This document shows, one piece after another, positions 9,060 through 16,998 of a stretch of 32,328 nucleotides of DNA. The stretch lies in NCBI RefSeq assembly GCF_000333615.1, contig NZ_BADL01000271.1, positions 1 to 32,328 on the forward strand. The letters are read 5' to 3'. Both the position numbers and the translations under genes were made by a program. The notes beneath the pieces are model-generated. The model saw only the letters and a program-made list of their open reading frames with translations, was not told where the DNA came from and did not search any database. Source of the DNA: Ideonella sp. B508-1 (GTDB taxonomy: Bacteria; Pseudomonadota; Gammaproteobacteria; Burkholderiales; Burkholderiaceae_C). The stretch's first letter is position 1, and every line of letters begins with the position of its first letter.

Positions 9060-9695
9060 ATGTCCGCCCACGCTCTGAACACGGCGCTGCAGCACTGCGG
9101 CCTGATCGCCATCCTGCGCGGCCTGGACCCGGCCAGCGCCGTGCCCATCGGCCTGGCGCTCTACGACGCGGGCTTTCGCGCGCTGGAGGTGCCGTTGAAC
9201 TCGCCGCAGCCGCTGGACAGCATCGCTGCGCTCAGCCGCGCGCTGCCCGAGGACTGCGTGGTCGGCGCCGGCACCGTGCTGGACCCGGCCGACTGCGCCG
9301 CCATCGCCGCCGTCGGTGGCCGCGTGGTCGTGATGCCCCACAGCGACGCCGCGGTGATCCGCGCGGCCAAGGCCGCCGGCCTGGCCTGTGCGCCCGGCGT
9401 GGCCACGCCCACCGAGGCCTTCGCCGCGCTGGCCGCCGGTGCCGACGTGCTGAAGATGTTCCCCGCTGAAAGCCTGGGCCCGCACACGCTCAAGGCCTGG
9501 CGCGCGGTGCTGCGCCCGCCCATCGCCATCCTGCCGGTGGGCGGCATCACGCCCGACAACCTGGGCGCCTATGTGCAGGCCGGCGCCAGCGGCTTCGGCC
9601 TGGGCTCGGCGCTCTACCGCCCGGGCGACGACGCCACCCGCGTCGGGCTGCAGGCCCTCGCCTTCGTGCAGGCCTGGCAGGCCGCCACGCACTGA
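9060..9695 (+). CDS. dgoA: 2-dehydro-3-deoxy-6-phosphogalactonate aldolase
   Basis: Class I aldolase of the KDPG/KDPGal family, 211 residues, splitting KDPGal into pyruvate and D-glyceraldehyde 3-phosphate. The Schiff-base lysine is K132 in VLKMFPAE; the general-acid Glu lies in the N-terminal strand (RALEVPLNSP), and the phosphate site is the GGITPDN loop. I chose ATG 9060 over an in-frame TTG five codons earlier because MSAHALNTALQ begins like the family. The Shine-Dalgarno sequence is weak (GGA only). A 45-base C-rich spacer separates it from dgoK. Confidence 0.92.
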   Translation: MSAHALNTALQHCGLIAILRGLDPASAVPIGLALYDAGFRALEVPLNSPQPLDSIAALSRALPEDCVVGAGTVLDPADCAAIAAVGGRVVVMPHSDAAVIRAAKAAGLACAPGVATPTEAFAALAAGADVLKMFPAESLGPHTLKAWRAVLRPPIAILPVGGITPDNLGAYVQAGASGFGLGSALYRPGDDATRVGLQALAFVQAWQAATH

Positions 9696-9728
9696 CGCGC
9701 CCTTCCCACAAGACTCGCCCCCACCCCC

Positions 9729-10880
9729 ATGAAGATCACCCGGCTCACCACCTTCATCGTCCCGCCGCGCTGGTGCTTTCTGAAGATCGAGACCGACGCC
9801 GGCCTGGTGGGCTGGGGCGAGCCCGTGCTGGAAGGCCGCGCGCATGCGGTGGCGGCCATGGTCGAGGAGATGGCCGACGCGCTGGTGGGCCGCGACCCGC
9901 GCCACATCGAGGACCTCTGGACCGTGCTCTACCGCGGGGCCTTCTACCGCGGCGGCGGCATCCACATGAGCGCGCTGGCCGGCATCGACCAGGCCCTGTG
10001 GGACATCAAGGGCAAGGACGCCGGCCTGTCGGTCGCGCAGATGCTGGGCGGGCCGGTGCGCGATCGCATCCGCGTCTACAGCTGGATCGGTGGCGACCGC
10101 CCGGCCGACACCGCCGCGGCCGCGCGCAGCGCGGTGGCGCGCGGCTTCACCGCGGTCAAGATGAACGGCACCGAGGAGCTGCAGTACGTGGACAGCCACG
10201 CCAAGGTGGAACGCTGCCTGGAGAACGTCGCCGCGGTGCGCGAGGCCGTGGGCCCGCACGTGGGCATCGGTGTGGACTTCCATGGCCGCGTGCACAAACC
10301 CATGGCCAAGGTGCTGCTCAAGGAGCTGGCGCCCTACAAGCTGATGTTCGTCGAGGAGCCGGTGCTGTCCGAGCACCACGAGGCGCTGCGCGAGCTGGCC
10401 CATGTGGCCGATGGCACGCCCCTCGCCCTGGGCGAGCGCCTGTACTCGCGCTGGGACTTCAAGCGCGTGCTCAGCGAGGGCTATGTGGACATCATCCAGC
10501 CCGACCCCTCGCACGCCGGGGGCATCACCGAGACCCGCAAGATCGCCGCGATGGCCGAGGCCTACGACGTGGCGCTGGCGCTGCACTGCCCGCTGGGCCC
10601 CATCGCGCTGGCCGCCAACCTGCAGCTGGACGGCATCTGCTACAACGCCTTCATCCAGGAGCAGAGCCTGGGCATCCATTACAACGCGTCCAACGACCTG
10701 CTGGACTATGTGCACAACCGCGAGGTCTTCGACTACCGGGACGGCATGGTCGCCATCCCGCAGGCACCGGGCCTGGGCATCGAGGTGAACGAGGACTATG
10801 TGCGCGAGCGCGCCGCCGTGGGCCACCGCTGGCGCAACCCGGTCTGGCGCCACGCGGACGGCAGCTTCGCCGAATGGTGA
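9729..10880 (+). CDS. dgoD: D-galactonate dehydratase
   Basis: Enolase-superfamily (mandelate racemase subgroup) dehydratase, 383 residues, matching E. coli DgoD throughout, including the start MKITRLTTF and the end WRNPVWRHADGS. Metal ligands are at D183 (DFHGR), E209 (VEEP) and E236 (GER). The catalytic histidine is H286 in HCPLGP and E311 lies in QEQS. It converts D-galactonate to 2-keto-3-deoxy-D-galactonate, the substrate of the dgoK product. No Shine-Dalgarno sequence is evident in the C-rich 33-base spacer after dgoA, so translation may depend on coupling. It is the last gene of the sugar operon; 128 bases separate it from the next regulator gene. Confidence 0.95.
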   Translation: MKITRLTTFIVPPRWCFLKIETDAGLVGWGEPVLEGRAHAVAAMVEEMADALVGRDPRHIEDLWTVLYRGAFYRGGGIHMSALAGIDQALWDIKGKDAGLSVAQMLGGPVRDRIRVYSWIGGDRPADTAAAARSAVARGFTAVKMNGTEELQYVDSHAKVERCLENVAAVREAVGPHVGIGVDFHGRVHKPMAKVLLKELAPYKLMFVEEPVLSEHHEALRELAHVADGTPLALGERLYSRWDFKRVLSEGYVDIIQPDPSHAGGITETRKIAAMAEAYDVALALHCPLGPIALAANLQLDGICYNAFIQEQSLGIHYNASNDLLDYVHNREVFDYRDGMVAIPQAPGLGIEVNEDYVRERAAVGHRWRNPVWRHADGSFAEW

Positions 10881-10897
10881 GGCCCTGACGCCGGCAG

Positions 10898-10919
10898 GCT
10901 GTCCGATTTCTGGGACAGC
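10898..10919. promoter_or_regulatory. Upstream activator site, copy 1 (GCTGTCC-N8-GGACAGC)
   Basis: A perfect 7-base inverted repeat with an 8-base spacer lies about 90 bases before the AcoR-like gene. The same arms and spacer length recur at 13033-13054 upstream of the BVMO promoter. I infer that this is the binding site of the sigma-54 activator encoded just downstream, implying autoregulation. Confidence 0.6.
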
Positions 10920-11008
10920 ACCGTCCACGGCATCAGGGTGCGGGCCGGCTTGATCCGGCGCAAGCCCTCGGCTCCAATCCGGCTTGGAGACAGAAAGGAG
11001 GGCTCGCG

Positions 11009-13021
11009 ATGAGGCCCGATGCCAGTCCGCCCCATGCCAGTCCCTATGTGGGCTTCCAGAAGGACCTGCGCGGCGTGCGCAGCCTGTGGGAGCGCTTCCA
11101 TGCCGGCGTGCTCGACCTCGAGGAGCGGCGCACCACCTACCACGAGCTGCTGCTGGGCGAGTGGCAGCGCTGCACCGCGCTGGGCGTGGATGTGGCGATG
11201 ACCCGCGGCCGCCTGCTGAGCAGCGAGGAGTTCCGCCGCCGGCAGGAGGCCGAGCAGCTGCTGCTGGAAACCTCGGTGCCCATCGTGCGGGAGGTGAGCA
11301 ACTTCCTGGTCGATGTGCCGGGCATCATGATCCTGGCCGAGCGCACCGGCACCGTGCTGCACATCACCGGCGACCCGGTGGTGCGCGAGCGGGCGGCCAC
11401 CCACTCGGGCATCGTCGAGGGCTCGCAGTGGAACGAGCTGACCGCCGGCACCAATGGCGTGGGTACCGCGCTGTCCAAGGGGCGGCCGGTGCATGTGCTG
11501 GCGGCCGAGCATTTCTGCGAAGGCTGGCACAGCTGGTCCTGCGCGGCCACCCCGATCTTCGATGCCGATGGCCACACGGTGCTGGGCATCGTGGACTTCA
11601 CCACCATCGACGCCGACTTCCGCGACCAGGCGCTGGGCCTGACCGTCTCGGTGGCCAACTCCATCCAGGCCCGCATGGCGCTGCACCGCGAACTGGAGCG
11701 CCGGCTGCTGCTGACCGCCTTCAGCGATGCCAGCCGCCACTATCCGCACGACGACCTGCTGGCCGTGGACCAGGCCGGGCGACCGGTGGCCCACACGCCC
11801 AGCGAACGCTGCCGCCAGCTGGCCGAGCGCTGGCCGGCCGAGGCCGCGGCGGTGCGCGAGCTGGTGTGCGACCGCCTCGCCGTGACCGCGCCCAGCACCG
11901 GCGCGCCCATCGGCACGGTGCTGCTGCTGGCCAAGCCGGCGGGCTACCAGAAGGTCTTCCGGTCCGAGGCGCGCCCAGCCTGGCCGGCCCCCCTGCCGGC
12001 AGCCGGCCCCGAGCGGCCGGTCACCCGCTTTGGCGACTTCGTCTCCTGCGATCCGGCCACCCAGCGCATGCTGGAGGAGCTGCGACGCCTGGCCGAGGCG
12101 GACGTGAACCTGCTGATCACCGGCGAGACCGGCACCGGCAAGGAGCTGCTGGCCCGCCATGTGCATGCCTGCAGCCCGCGGCGCCAGCAACCCTACCTGG
12201 CCATCAACTGCGGCGCGATCAGCGAGCACCTGATGGAGAGCACCTTCTTCGGCTATGTGAAGGGCGCCTTCTCGGGGGCCGACCCGCGTGGCCGCGCCGG
12301 CTACTTCGAATCGGCCCTGGACGGCACGCTCTTCCTCGACGAGGTGGGCGAGCTGCCGCCGGCCATGCAGGCCGCACTGCTGCGCGTGCTGGAGGACGGC
12401 AGCTTCCAGCGCGTGGGCTCCTGCGAGCCCCGCCGGGCCCGCTGCCGCATCATCGCGGCCACCCACCGCGACCTGAACCAGCTGATCGCCGAGGGCCGCT
12501 TCCGGCGCGACCTGTACTACCGGCTCAAGGTGGCGCAGCGCTGCATCCCGCCCCTGCGCGAGCGGCCGGACGACATCGCCCTGCTGGTCGAGCAGTTCGC
12601 CGAGCTGATGCGGCGCAAGCATGGCCTGCAGAGCGTGCGTTTCACGCCGGCCGCGATGGACGCCCTGCGCCGCTACGCCTGGCCGGGCAACGCCCGCGAG
12701 GTGCGCAACGCGATCGAGACCGCGCTGCTGTGCGCCGGCGACACCATCGACCTCGACTGCCTGCCGCCCGAGCTCACCCAGGCACCTCCGCCTGCGGCAC
12801 CGCCGGCGCCCGACTTGCCGCAGCCTGCGCCCGATGGTATGGCCGCGGTGCGGGACTATGAGCGCCAGCTCATCGTCGGCATGCTGCGCAAGTACCGCAA
12901 CGTCAGCCAGGTGGCTCATGCGCTGGGCCTGGCCCGCTCCACGCTCTACCGCAAGTTCGCCGAGCTGGGCATCCAGCAGGCCGAGGTGCTGGGCGGCGAC
13001 GACGGATCGCACCTGTCCTGA
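11009..13021 (+). CDS. AcoR-type sigma-54-dependent transcriptional activator
   Basis: Cytoplasmic enhancer-binding protein of 670 residues, the usual AcoR length. An N-terminal sensor region with a GAF-like domain occupies about residues 60-240 (WNELTAGTNGVGTAL is typical of AcoR relatives). The central AAA+ domain (about 345-575) has Walker A GETGTGKE (372-379), the sigma-54 contact loop GAFSGA (419-424; most relatives have GAFTGA) and Walker [12 protein letters not shown] Fis-type HTH is at the C-terminus (about 620-655, ending STLYRKFAELGI). A strong AAAGGAGG site precedes ATG 11009. Relatives respond to acetoin, ketones or alcohols; its location before a BVMO and an esterase suggests a ketone or secondary-alcohol inducer. 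The inducer itself cannot be read from sequence. Confidence 0.9.
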   Translation: MRPDASPPHASPYVGFQKDLRGVRSLWERFHAGVLDLEERRTTYHELLLGEWQRCTALGVDVAMTRGRLLSSEEFRRRQEAEQLLLETSVPIVREVSNFLVDVPGIMILAERTGTVLHITGDPVVRERAATHSGIVEGSQWNELTAGTNGVGTALSKGRPVHVLAAEHFCEGWHSWSCAATPIFDADGHTVLGIVDFTTIDADFRDQALGLTVSVANSIQARMALHRELERRLLLTAFSDASRHYPHDDLLAVDQAGRPVAHTPSERCRQLAERWPAEAAAVRELVCDRLAVTAPSTGAPIGTVLLLAKPAGYQKVFRSEARPAWPAPLPAAGPERPVTRFGDFVSCDPATQRMLEELRRLAEADVNLLITGETGTGKELLARHVHACSPRRQQPYLAINCGAISEHLMESTFFGYVKGAFSGADPRGRAGYFESALDGTLFLDEVGELPPAMQAALLRVLEDGSFQRVGSCEPRRARCRIIAATHRDLNQLIAEGRFRRDLYYRLKVAQRCIPPLRERPDDIALLVEQFAELMRRKHGLQSVRFTPAAMDALRRYAWPGNAREVRNAIETALLCAGDTIDLDCLPPELTQAPPPAAPPAPDLPQPAPDGMAAVRDYERQLIVGMLRKYRNVSQVAHALGLARSTLYRKFAELGIQQAEVLGGDDGSHLS

Positions 13022-13030
13022 GGTCGGGGG

Positions 13031-13065
13031 AGGCTGTCCCGCCCCCGGGACAGCCTGTCCGGACA
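13031..13065. promoter_or_regulatory. Upstream activator site, copy 2, with adjacent second palindrome
   Basis: A perfect 10-base inverted repeat (AGGCTGTCCC / GGGACAGCCT, 13031-13056) contains GCTGTCC-N8-GGACAGC, as at 10898-10919. It is followed directly by the palindrome TGTCCGGACA (13056-13065), and a loose half-site GCTGTCT lies near 13080. It begins 10 bases after the regulator stop and about 130 bases upstream of the predicted sigma-54 start site, a normal enhancer distance. The repeat could also form a hairpin ending the regulator mRNA. Confidence 0.65.
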
Positions 13066-13158
13066 CCCGCCGTCCACCCGCTGTCTCCAACGTCCTCTGG
13101 CGCCCGCTTCTGCGCCGTTTTCGACCAGTCCGCCCCAGGAAAACCCCGCCACTCATGT

Positions 13159-13173
13159 TGGCCCGGGGCTTGC
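13159..13173 (+). promoter_or_regulatory. Sigma-54 (-24/-12) promoter of the BVMO-esterase operon
   Basis: TGGCCCGGGGCTTGC fits the TGGCACG-N4-TTGCW consensus, with the obligatory GG and GC exactly ten bases apart. Transcription would start near 13185, leaving a leader of about 60 bases with a GAAGGAG site before the BVMO ATG. A sigma-54 activator gene immediately upstream supports it. Confidence 0.75.
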
Positions 13174-13244
13174 GCTGGAGGGATCCGCCGGGGCCGCAGG
13201 CCACCGGCTTCCACCATCCCCCAGAGGACTTGAAGGAGACCGCC

Positions 13245-14870
13245 ATGAATGCACCCCGCGACCTTCCCGTGACCCGCCTGGACGCCGCCGTGATCGGCGC
13301 CGGCGTGGCCGGCCTGTACCAGCTGCACCGCCTGCGCGAGATGGGCCTGAACGTGCGCGCCTACGAGACCGGCTCCGGTGTCGGCGGCACCTGGTACTGG
13401 AACCGCTACCCCGGTGCGCGCTTCGACTCGCAGGCCGAGATCTACCAGTACTGGTTCGACGAGGCCATGTACAAGGCCTGGCAGCCCAGCGAGCGCTTCC
13501 CGGCCCAGCCCGAGACCGAGCGCTGGCTCAACTGGGTGGCCGACCGCATGGACTTGAAGAAGGACATCCAGTTCGACACCCGCATCGACAGCGCGCATTT
13601 CAACGAGGCCACCCAGCGCTGGGACCTCACCACCCGCCAGGGCGAGCGCATCGACGCGCAGTACCTGGTGTGCTGCATGGGCATGCTCTCGGCCCCGCTG
13701 ACCGACCGCTTCCCGGGTCAATCCAGCTTCCAGGGCCAGATCCTGCACACGGCGTTGTGGCCCCAGGAAGGCGTGGACCTGAAGGGCAAGCGCGTGGCCG
13801 TCATCGGCACCGGTGCCACCGGCATCCAGGTGATCCAGACCATCAAGGGCGAGGTCGGCGAGATGACGGTCTTCGTGCGCACGCCGCAGTACATCATCCC
13901 GATGCGCAACCCCAAGTACAGCGCGGCGGACTGGGCAGGCTGGGGCGAGCGCTTCCATGAACTCAAGCAGCGCGTGCGCAGCACCTTCGCCGGCTTCGAC
14001 TACGACTTCGACGCACCGCCCTGGGACACGCTGACGCCGGCCGAGCGCGAGGCCGTGCTGGAACGGCTGTGGGACGACGGCTCGCTGTCGCTGTGGCTGT
14101 CGTCCTTCCCGGAGATGTTCTTCGACGAGGCGGTCAGCGAGGTGGTCTCCGAGTTCGTGCGCCGCAAGATGCGCGACCGCCTGCAACACGACCCGGCGCT
14201 GTGCGAGTTGCTGATCCCGACCGACTACGGCTTCGGCACCCACCGCGTGCCGCTGGAGAACGGCTACCTGGAGGCCTATCTGCAGGACAACGTGCACACG
14301 GTGAACTGCCGCCAGACGCCGATCGAACGCATCGTGCCCGAGGGCATCCAGACCGCCGACGGCACGGTCCATCCCTTCGACGTCATCATCATGGCCGTGG
14401 GCTTCGACGCCGGCTCCGGCGCGCTGACGCGGGTGGACATCCGCGGGCGCGGCGGCCGCTCGCTGAAGGAGGAATGGCAGCGCGAGATCCGCACCGCGAT
14501 GGGCATGCAGATCCACGGCTATCCCAACCTGTTCAGCACCGCGTCGCCACTGGCCCCTACCGCCGCGCTGTGCAACATGACGACCTGCCTGCAGGCCCAG
14601 GTGGACTGGGTGACCGACTGCATCGCCTATGCCCGCGCGCAGGGCAAGACCGTGATCGAGCCGACGCGGGAATTCGAGGATGCGTGGGTGGCCCATCACG
14701 ACGAGACTGCCAACCAGACCCTGGTGGTCAAGACCGACTCCTGGTACATGGGCTCCAACGTCGAGGGCAAGCCGCGCCGGCTGCTGTCTTACATCGGCGG
14801 CGTGGGCAACTACCACCGCCAGTGCGACGAGCAGGCCGCCCAGGGCTACCCCGGCTTCGCGATGCGCTGA
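13245..14870 (+). CDS. Flavin-dependent Baeyer-Villiger monooxygenase
   Basis: Type I BVMO of 541 residues, FAD- and NADPH-dependent, inserting one oxygen beside a ketone carbonyl to give an ester or lactone. The FAD Rossmann motif GAGVAG is at residues 18-23. The BVMO fingerprint FxGxxxHxxxWP is intact (F162, G164, H168, W172, P173), and a second, NADPH-binding motif GTGATG is at 188-193. The C-terminal TDSWYMGSNVEGKPR segment matches acetone, phenylacetone and cyclic-ketone enzymes. The substrate cannot be assigned more closely. ATG 13245 has GAAGGAG seven bases upstream. A sigma-54 promoter precedes it and an esterase gene follows 20 bases later, so ester products would be hydrolysed at once. 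Confidence 0.94.
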   Translation: MNAPRDLPVTRLDAAVIGAGVAGLYQLHRLREMGLNVRAYETGSGVGGTWYWNRYPGARFDSQAEIYQYWFDEAMYKAWQPSERFPAQPETERWLNWVADRMDLKKDIQFDTRIDSAHFNEATQRWDLTTRQGERIDAQYLVCCMGMLSAPLTDRFPGQSSFQGQILHTALWPQEGVDLKGKRVAVIGTGATGIQVIQTIKGEVGEMTVFVRTPQYIIPMRNPKYSAADWAGWGERFHELKQRVRSTFAGFDYDFDAPPWDTLTPAEREAVLERLWDDGSLSLWLSSFPEMFFDEAVSEVVSEFVRRKMRDRLQHDPALCELLIPTDYGFGTHRVPLENGYLEAYLQDNVHTVNCRQTPIERIVPEGIQTADGTVHPFDVIIMAVGFDAGSGALTRVDIRGRGGRSLKEEWQREIRTAMGMQIHGYPNLFSTASPLAPTAALCNMTTCLQAQVDWVTDCIAYARAQGKTVIEPTREFEDAWVAHHDETANQTLVVKTDSWYMGSNVEGKPRRLLSYIGGVGNYHRQCDEQAAQGYPGFAMR

Positions 14871-14890
14871 GCGCAAGGAGACCTTCCACC

Positions 14891-16078
14891 ATGACCCACC
14901 ACACACTCCAGACCGCCCTGGACGGGCTGTTGCACCAGACCGTGCACCGCCACGGCGGCGTGCCCGGCGTCGTCGCAATGGTCACCGACCGCCTGACCGA
15001 GATCTATGCCGGCGCCGCCGGCGTGCGCGAGCTGGGCCAGGCCGCCCCGATGACGCTGGACACGGTGTTCGCGATCTTCTCGACCACCAAGGCGATGACC
15101 GCGACGCTGGCCCTGCAACTGATCGAGGAAGGCCGGCTGAACCTGGCCGACGCCGCCGGCGACCATGTGCCGGAGATCGACGCCCTGCAGGTGCTCGAGG
15201 GCTTCGATGCCGGCGGCCAGCCGCGCCTGCGCCCGCCCAAGCGGCGCATCACGGTCAACGACCTGCTGCTGCACACCTCGGGCCTGTGCTACGAGTTCTT
15301 CAGCGAGGACGACCTGAAGTTCCGCACCGCGCGCGACATCCCGACCATCGTCTCCAGCAGCTTCGAGTCGATCCGCACGGTGCTGCTGCACGAGCCGGGC
15401 GCCGCCTGGACCTATGGCGTCAACATCGACTGGCTCGGGCGCATCGTCGAGCGGCTGCGCGGCGCGCGCCTGGGCGAGGTGATGCGCCAGCGCTTGTTCG
15501 AGCCGCTGGGCATGGTCGACATCGGCTTCCAGATGAGCCCGTCGATGAAGACGCGGCGCGCGGTGATCCATGACCGCGCGGCCAGCGGCCAGCTCACGCC
15601 GCTGAGCGACTTCGTGCTGCCCGACCCGCCGCCGATGGACATGGGCGGCCACGGCCTCTATGCCACCGTCGGCGAGTACATGAAGTTCATCCGCATGATC
15701 CTCAACGGCGGCCTGGGCCCGCACGGCCGCGTGCTGAAGGCGGAAACGGTGGATGCGATGTCGGTGGACGGGCTGCGCGCGCTGGGCCTGTCGGTGGGCG
15801 GCTGGAGCACCTCGATCCCCGCGCTGTCCAACAGCGGGGACTTCTTCCCTGGCACGCCCAAGGGCTGGGGCTACAGCTTCCTGGTGAACCGGGAACGCAC
15901 GCCTTCGGGCCGCACGCCGGGCTCGCTGATGTGGGCCGGGCTGGCCAACAGCTACTTCTGGATCGACCGCACGACGGGCATCGGCGGCTACTGGGCCACC
16001 CAGATCCTGCCCTTCCAGGACGCGGTGTCCTACCCGGGCTTCGTGGAGTTCGAGACCACGGTCTACCACCACCGCTGA
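14891..16078 (+). CDS. Family VIII (beta-lactamase-fold) serine esterase
   Basis: Serine hydrolase of the beta-lactamase/penicillin-binding-like family, 395 residues, without a signal peptide and therefore probably cytoplasmic. The nucleophile motif SxxK is S64-T-T-K67 in FAIFSTTKAM. The tyrosine general base is probably Y175 in WTYGVN, and a GGHGLYAT segment occupies the third active-site position. Family VIII esterases of this class cleave small esters and lactones. Directly after a BVMO, the expected job is splitting the BVMO product into alcohol and acid, as in acetone catabolism (AcmA/AcmB logic). ATG 14891 has AAGGAG 11 bases upstream. Confidence 0.88.
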   Translation: MTHHTLQTALDGLLHQTVHRHGGVPGVVAMVTDRLTEIYAGAAGVRELGQAAPMTLDTVFAIFSTTKAMTATLALQLIEEGRLNLADAAGDHVPEIDALQVLEGFDAGGQPRLRPPKRRITVNDLLLHTSGLCYEFFSEDDLKFRTARDIPTIVSSSFESIRTVLLHEPGAAWTYGVNIDWLGRIVERLRGARLGEVMRQRLFEPLGMVDIGFQMSPSMKTRRAVIHDRAASGQLTPLSDFVLPDPPPMDMGGHGLYATVGEYMKFIRMILNGGLGPHGRVLKAETVDAMSVDGLRALGLSVGGWSTSIPALSNSGDFFPGTPKGWGYSFLVNRERTPSGRTPGSLMWAGLANSYFWIDRTTGIGGYWATQILPFQDAVSYPGFVEFETTVYHHR

Positions 16079-16086
16079 AGGCGCGT

Positions 16087-16115
16087 GGCGGCTCCGGCCG
16101 CGTGCCGGGGCCGCC
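16087..16115. terminator. Strong hairpin between convergent esterase and FAH genes
   Basis: GGCGGCTCCGG (16087-16097) pairs with CCGGGGCCGCC (16105-16115), leaving one T-G wobble and a seven-base loop. It begins nine bases after the esterase stop and lies 24 bases from the convergent FAH gene's stop. No T-run follows, so it may stop transcription from either side only partially or with Rho. Confidence 0.55.
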
Positions 16116-16138
16116 CTCGCCCTCCAGCAATCAGGCGC

Positions 16139-16837
16139 TCACTCGGCCGGGCCGATCGTCAGCGCGATGGTGCCCACACCGGCGATCGAGCCTTCCAGCA
16201 CATCGCCGGCCACCACCGCGCCCACGCCCTCGGGCGTGCCGGTGTAGATCAGGTCGCCCGGCTGCAGGTGGTAGTACTGCGACAGGTGGGCGATGATGGC
16301 CGCCACCGGGTGCACCATCTGGTCGATGTTGGAGGACTGCTTGGTCTGGCCGTTGACCCGCAGTTCGATGGCGGCGCTGACCGGGTGGCCGATGGCGCTG
16401 GCCGGCGCGATGGGCGAGAGCACGGCGCCGTGCTCGAAATCCTTGCCCAGGTCCCAGGGGCGCTGCTTGTCCTTGGCGGCGTTCTGCAGGTCGCGCCGGG
16501 TCATGTCCAGGCCGCAGGCGTAGCCGTAGACGTGCTTGAGCGCCTCGCCCTCGGCGATGCGGAAGCCGGCCGTGCCGATGGCCACGACCAGCTCCATCTC
16601 GTGGTGCAGGTTCTTGGTGCCGGGGGCATAGGGCACGGTGCTGCCGCTGGGCACGTAGTGCTCGGAAGTCTTGTTGAAATAGAACGGCGCCTCGCGGTCG
16701 GCCACCGAGCCCATCTCCTTGGCATGGGCCTCGTAATTGCGGCCGACACAGAAGATGCGGCGGATCGGGAAGCCCTGCTCGCTGCCCTGGATGGGGGCAA
16801 CGACGGGAGCGGGTGCGGGGAAGATCAGGGATGGCAT
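16139..16837 (-). CDS. Fumarylacetoacetate hydrolase (FAH)-fold protein, fumarylpyruvate-hydrolase-like
   Basis: A 232-residue FAH-domain protein, almost all of it catalytic domain. The motif RIFCVGRNYEAHAKEMG begins the fold, and the metal-binding HxxExE pattern is visible as H-H-E-M-E-L near residues 78-83. The C-terminal LIYTGTPEGVGAV is a family signature. The nearest well-known type is fumarylpyruvate hydrolase (NagK, gentisate pathway), but related proteins hydrolyse or decarboxylate other 2-oxo acids, so the substrate is open. ATG is at 16835-16837. It lies 161 bases downstream of the PAS regulator gene on the same strand, and nothing ties it to the BVMO genes it faces. Confidence 0.85.
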   Translation of the reverse strand: MPSLIFPAPAPVVAPIQGSEQGFPIRRIFCVGRNYEAHAKEMGSVADREAPFYFNKTSEHYVPSGSTVPYAPGTKNLHHEMELVVAIGTAGFRIAEGEALKHVYGYACGLDMTRRDLQNAAKDKQRPWDLGKDFEHGAVLSPIAPASAIGHPVSAAIELRVNGQTKQSSNIDQMVHPVAAIIAHLSQYYHLQPGDLIYTGTPEGVGAVVAGDVLEGSIAGVGTIALTIGPAE

Positions 16838-16998
16838 GTGTGTGTCTTCTGCGGTGGCCAGGGAAAGCCCAACGGGACGCCGGGACGCCCATCGGCCCGG
16901 CACCGCGAGGATAGCCGCGCCGGCCGTCCGCGGCCTGTCGGCTGCGGGGAAGTCCCGAAGCGCCGCAGGGTGGCCGCGGCGGTGGCGGTGGCGGACGC

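Noticed and set aside
7869-10928. Very long minus-strand open frame (about 1,000 codons) opposite the dgo genes
   Set aside because: Low-complexity, His/Ala/Gly/Arg-rich product typical of the antisense of GC3-biased genes; the plus strand carries four recognisable enzymes.
12168-12330. GAFSGA instead of GAFTGA as sign of a non-functional sigma-54 activator
   Set aside because: Thr to Ser is conservative, Walker A and B are intact, and a good sigma-54 promoter lies downstream; noted only as a variant.
16838-16998. Spacer between the PAS regulator and FAH genes, with a GGCGGTGGCGGTGG run and a repeated GGGACGCC
   Set aside because: Low-complexity GC-rich DNA; no convincing promoter, gene or stable hairpin could be singled out.
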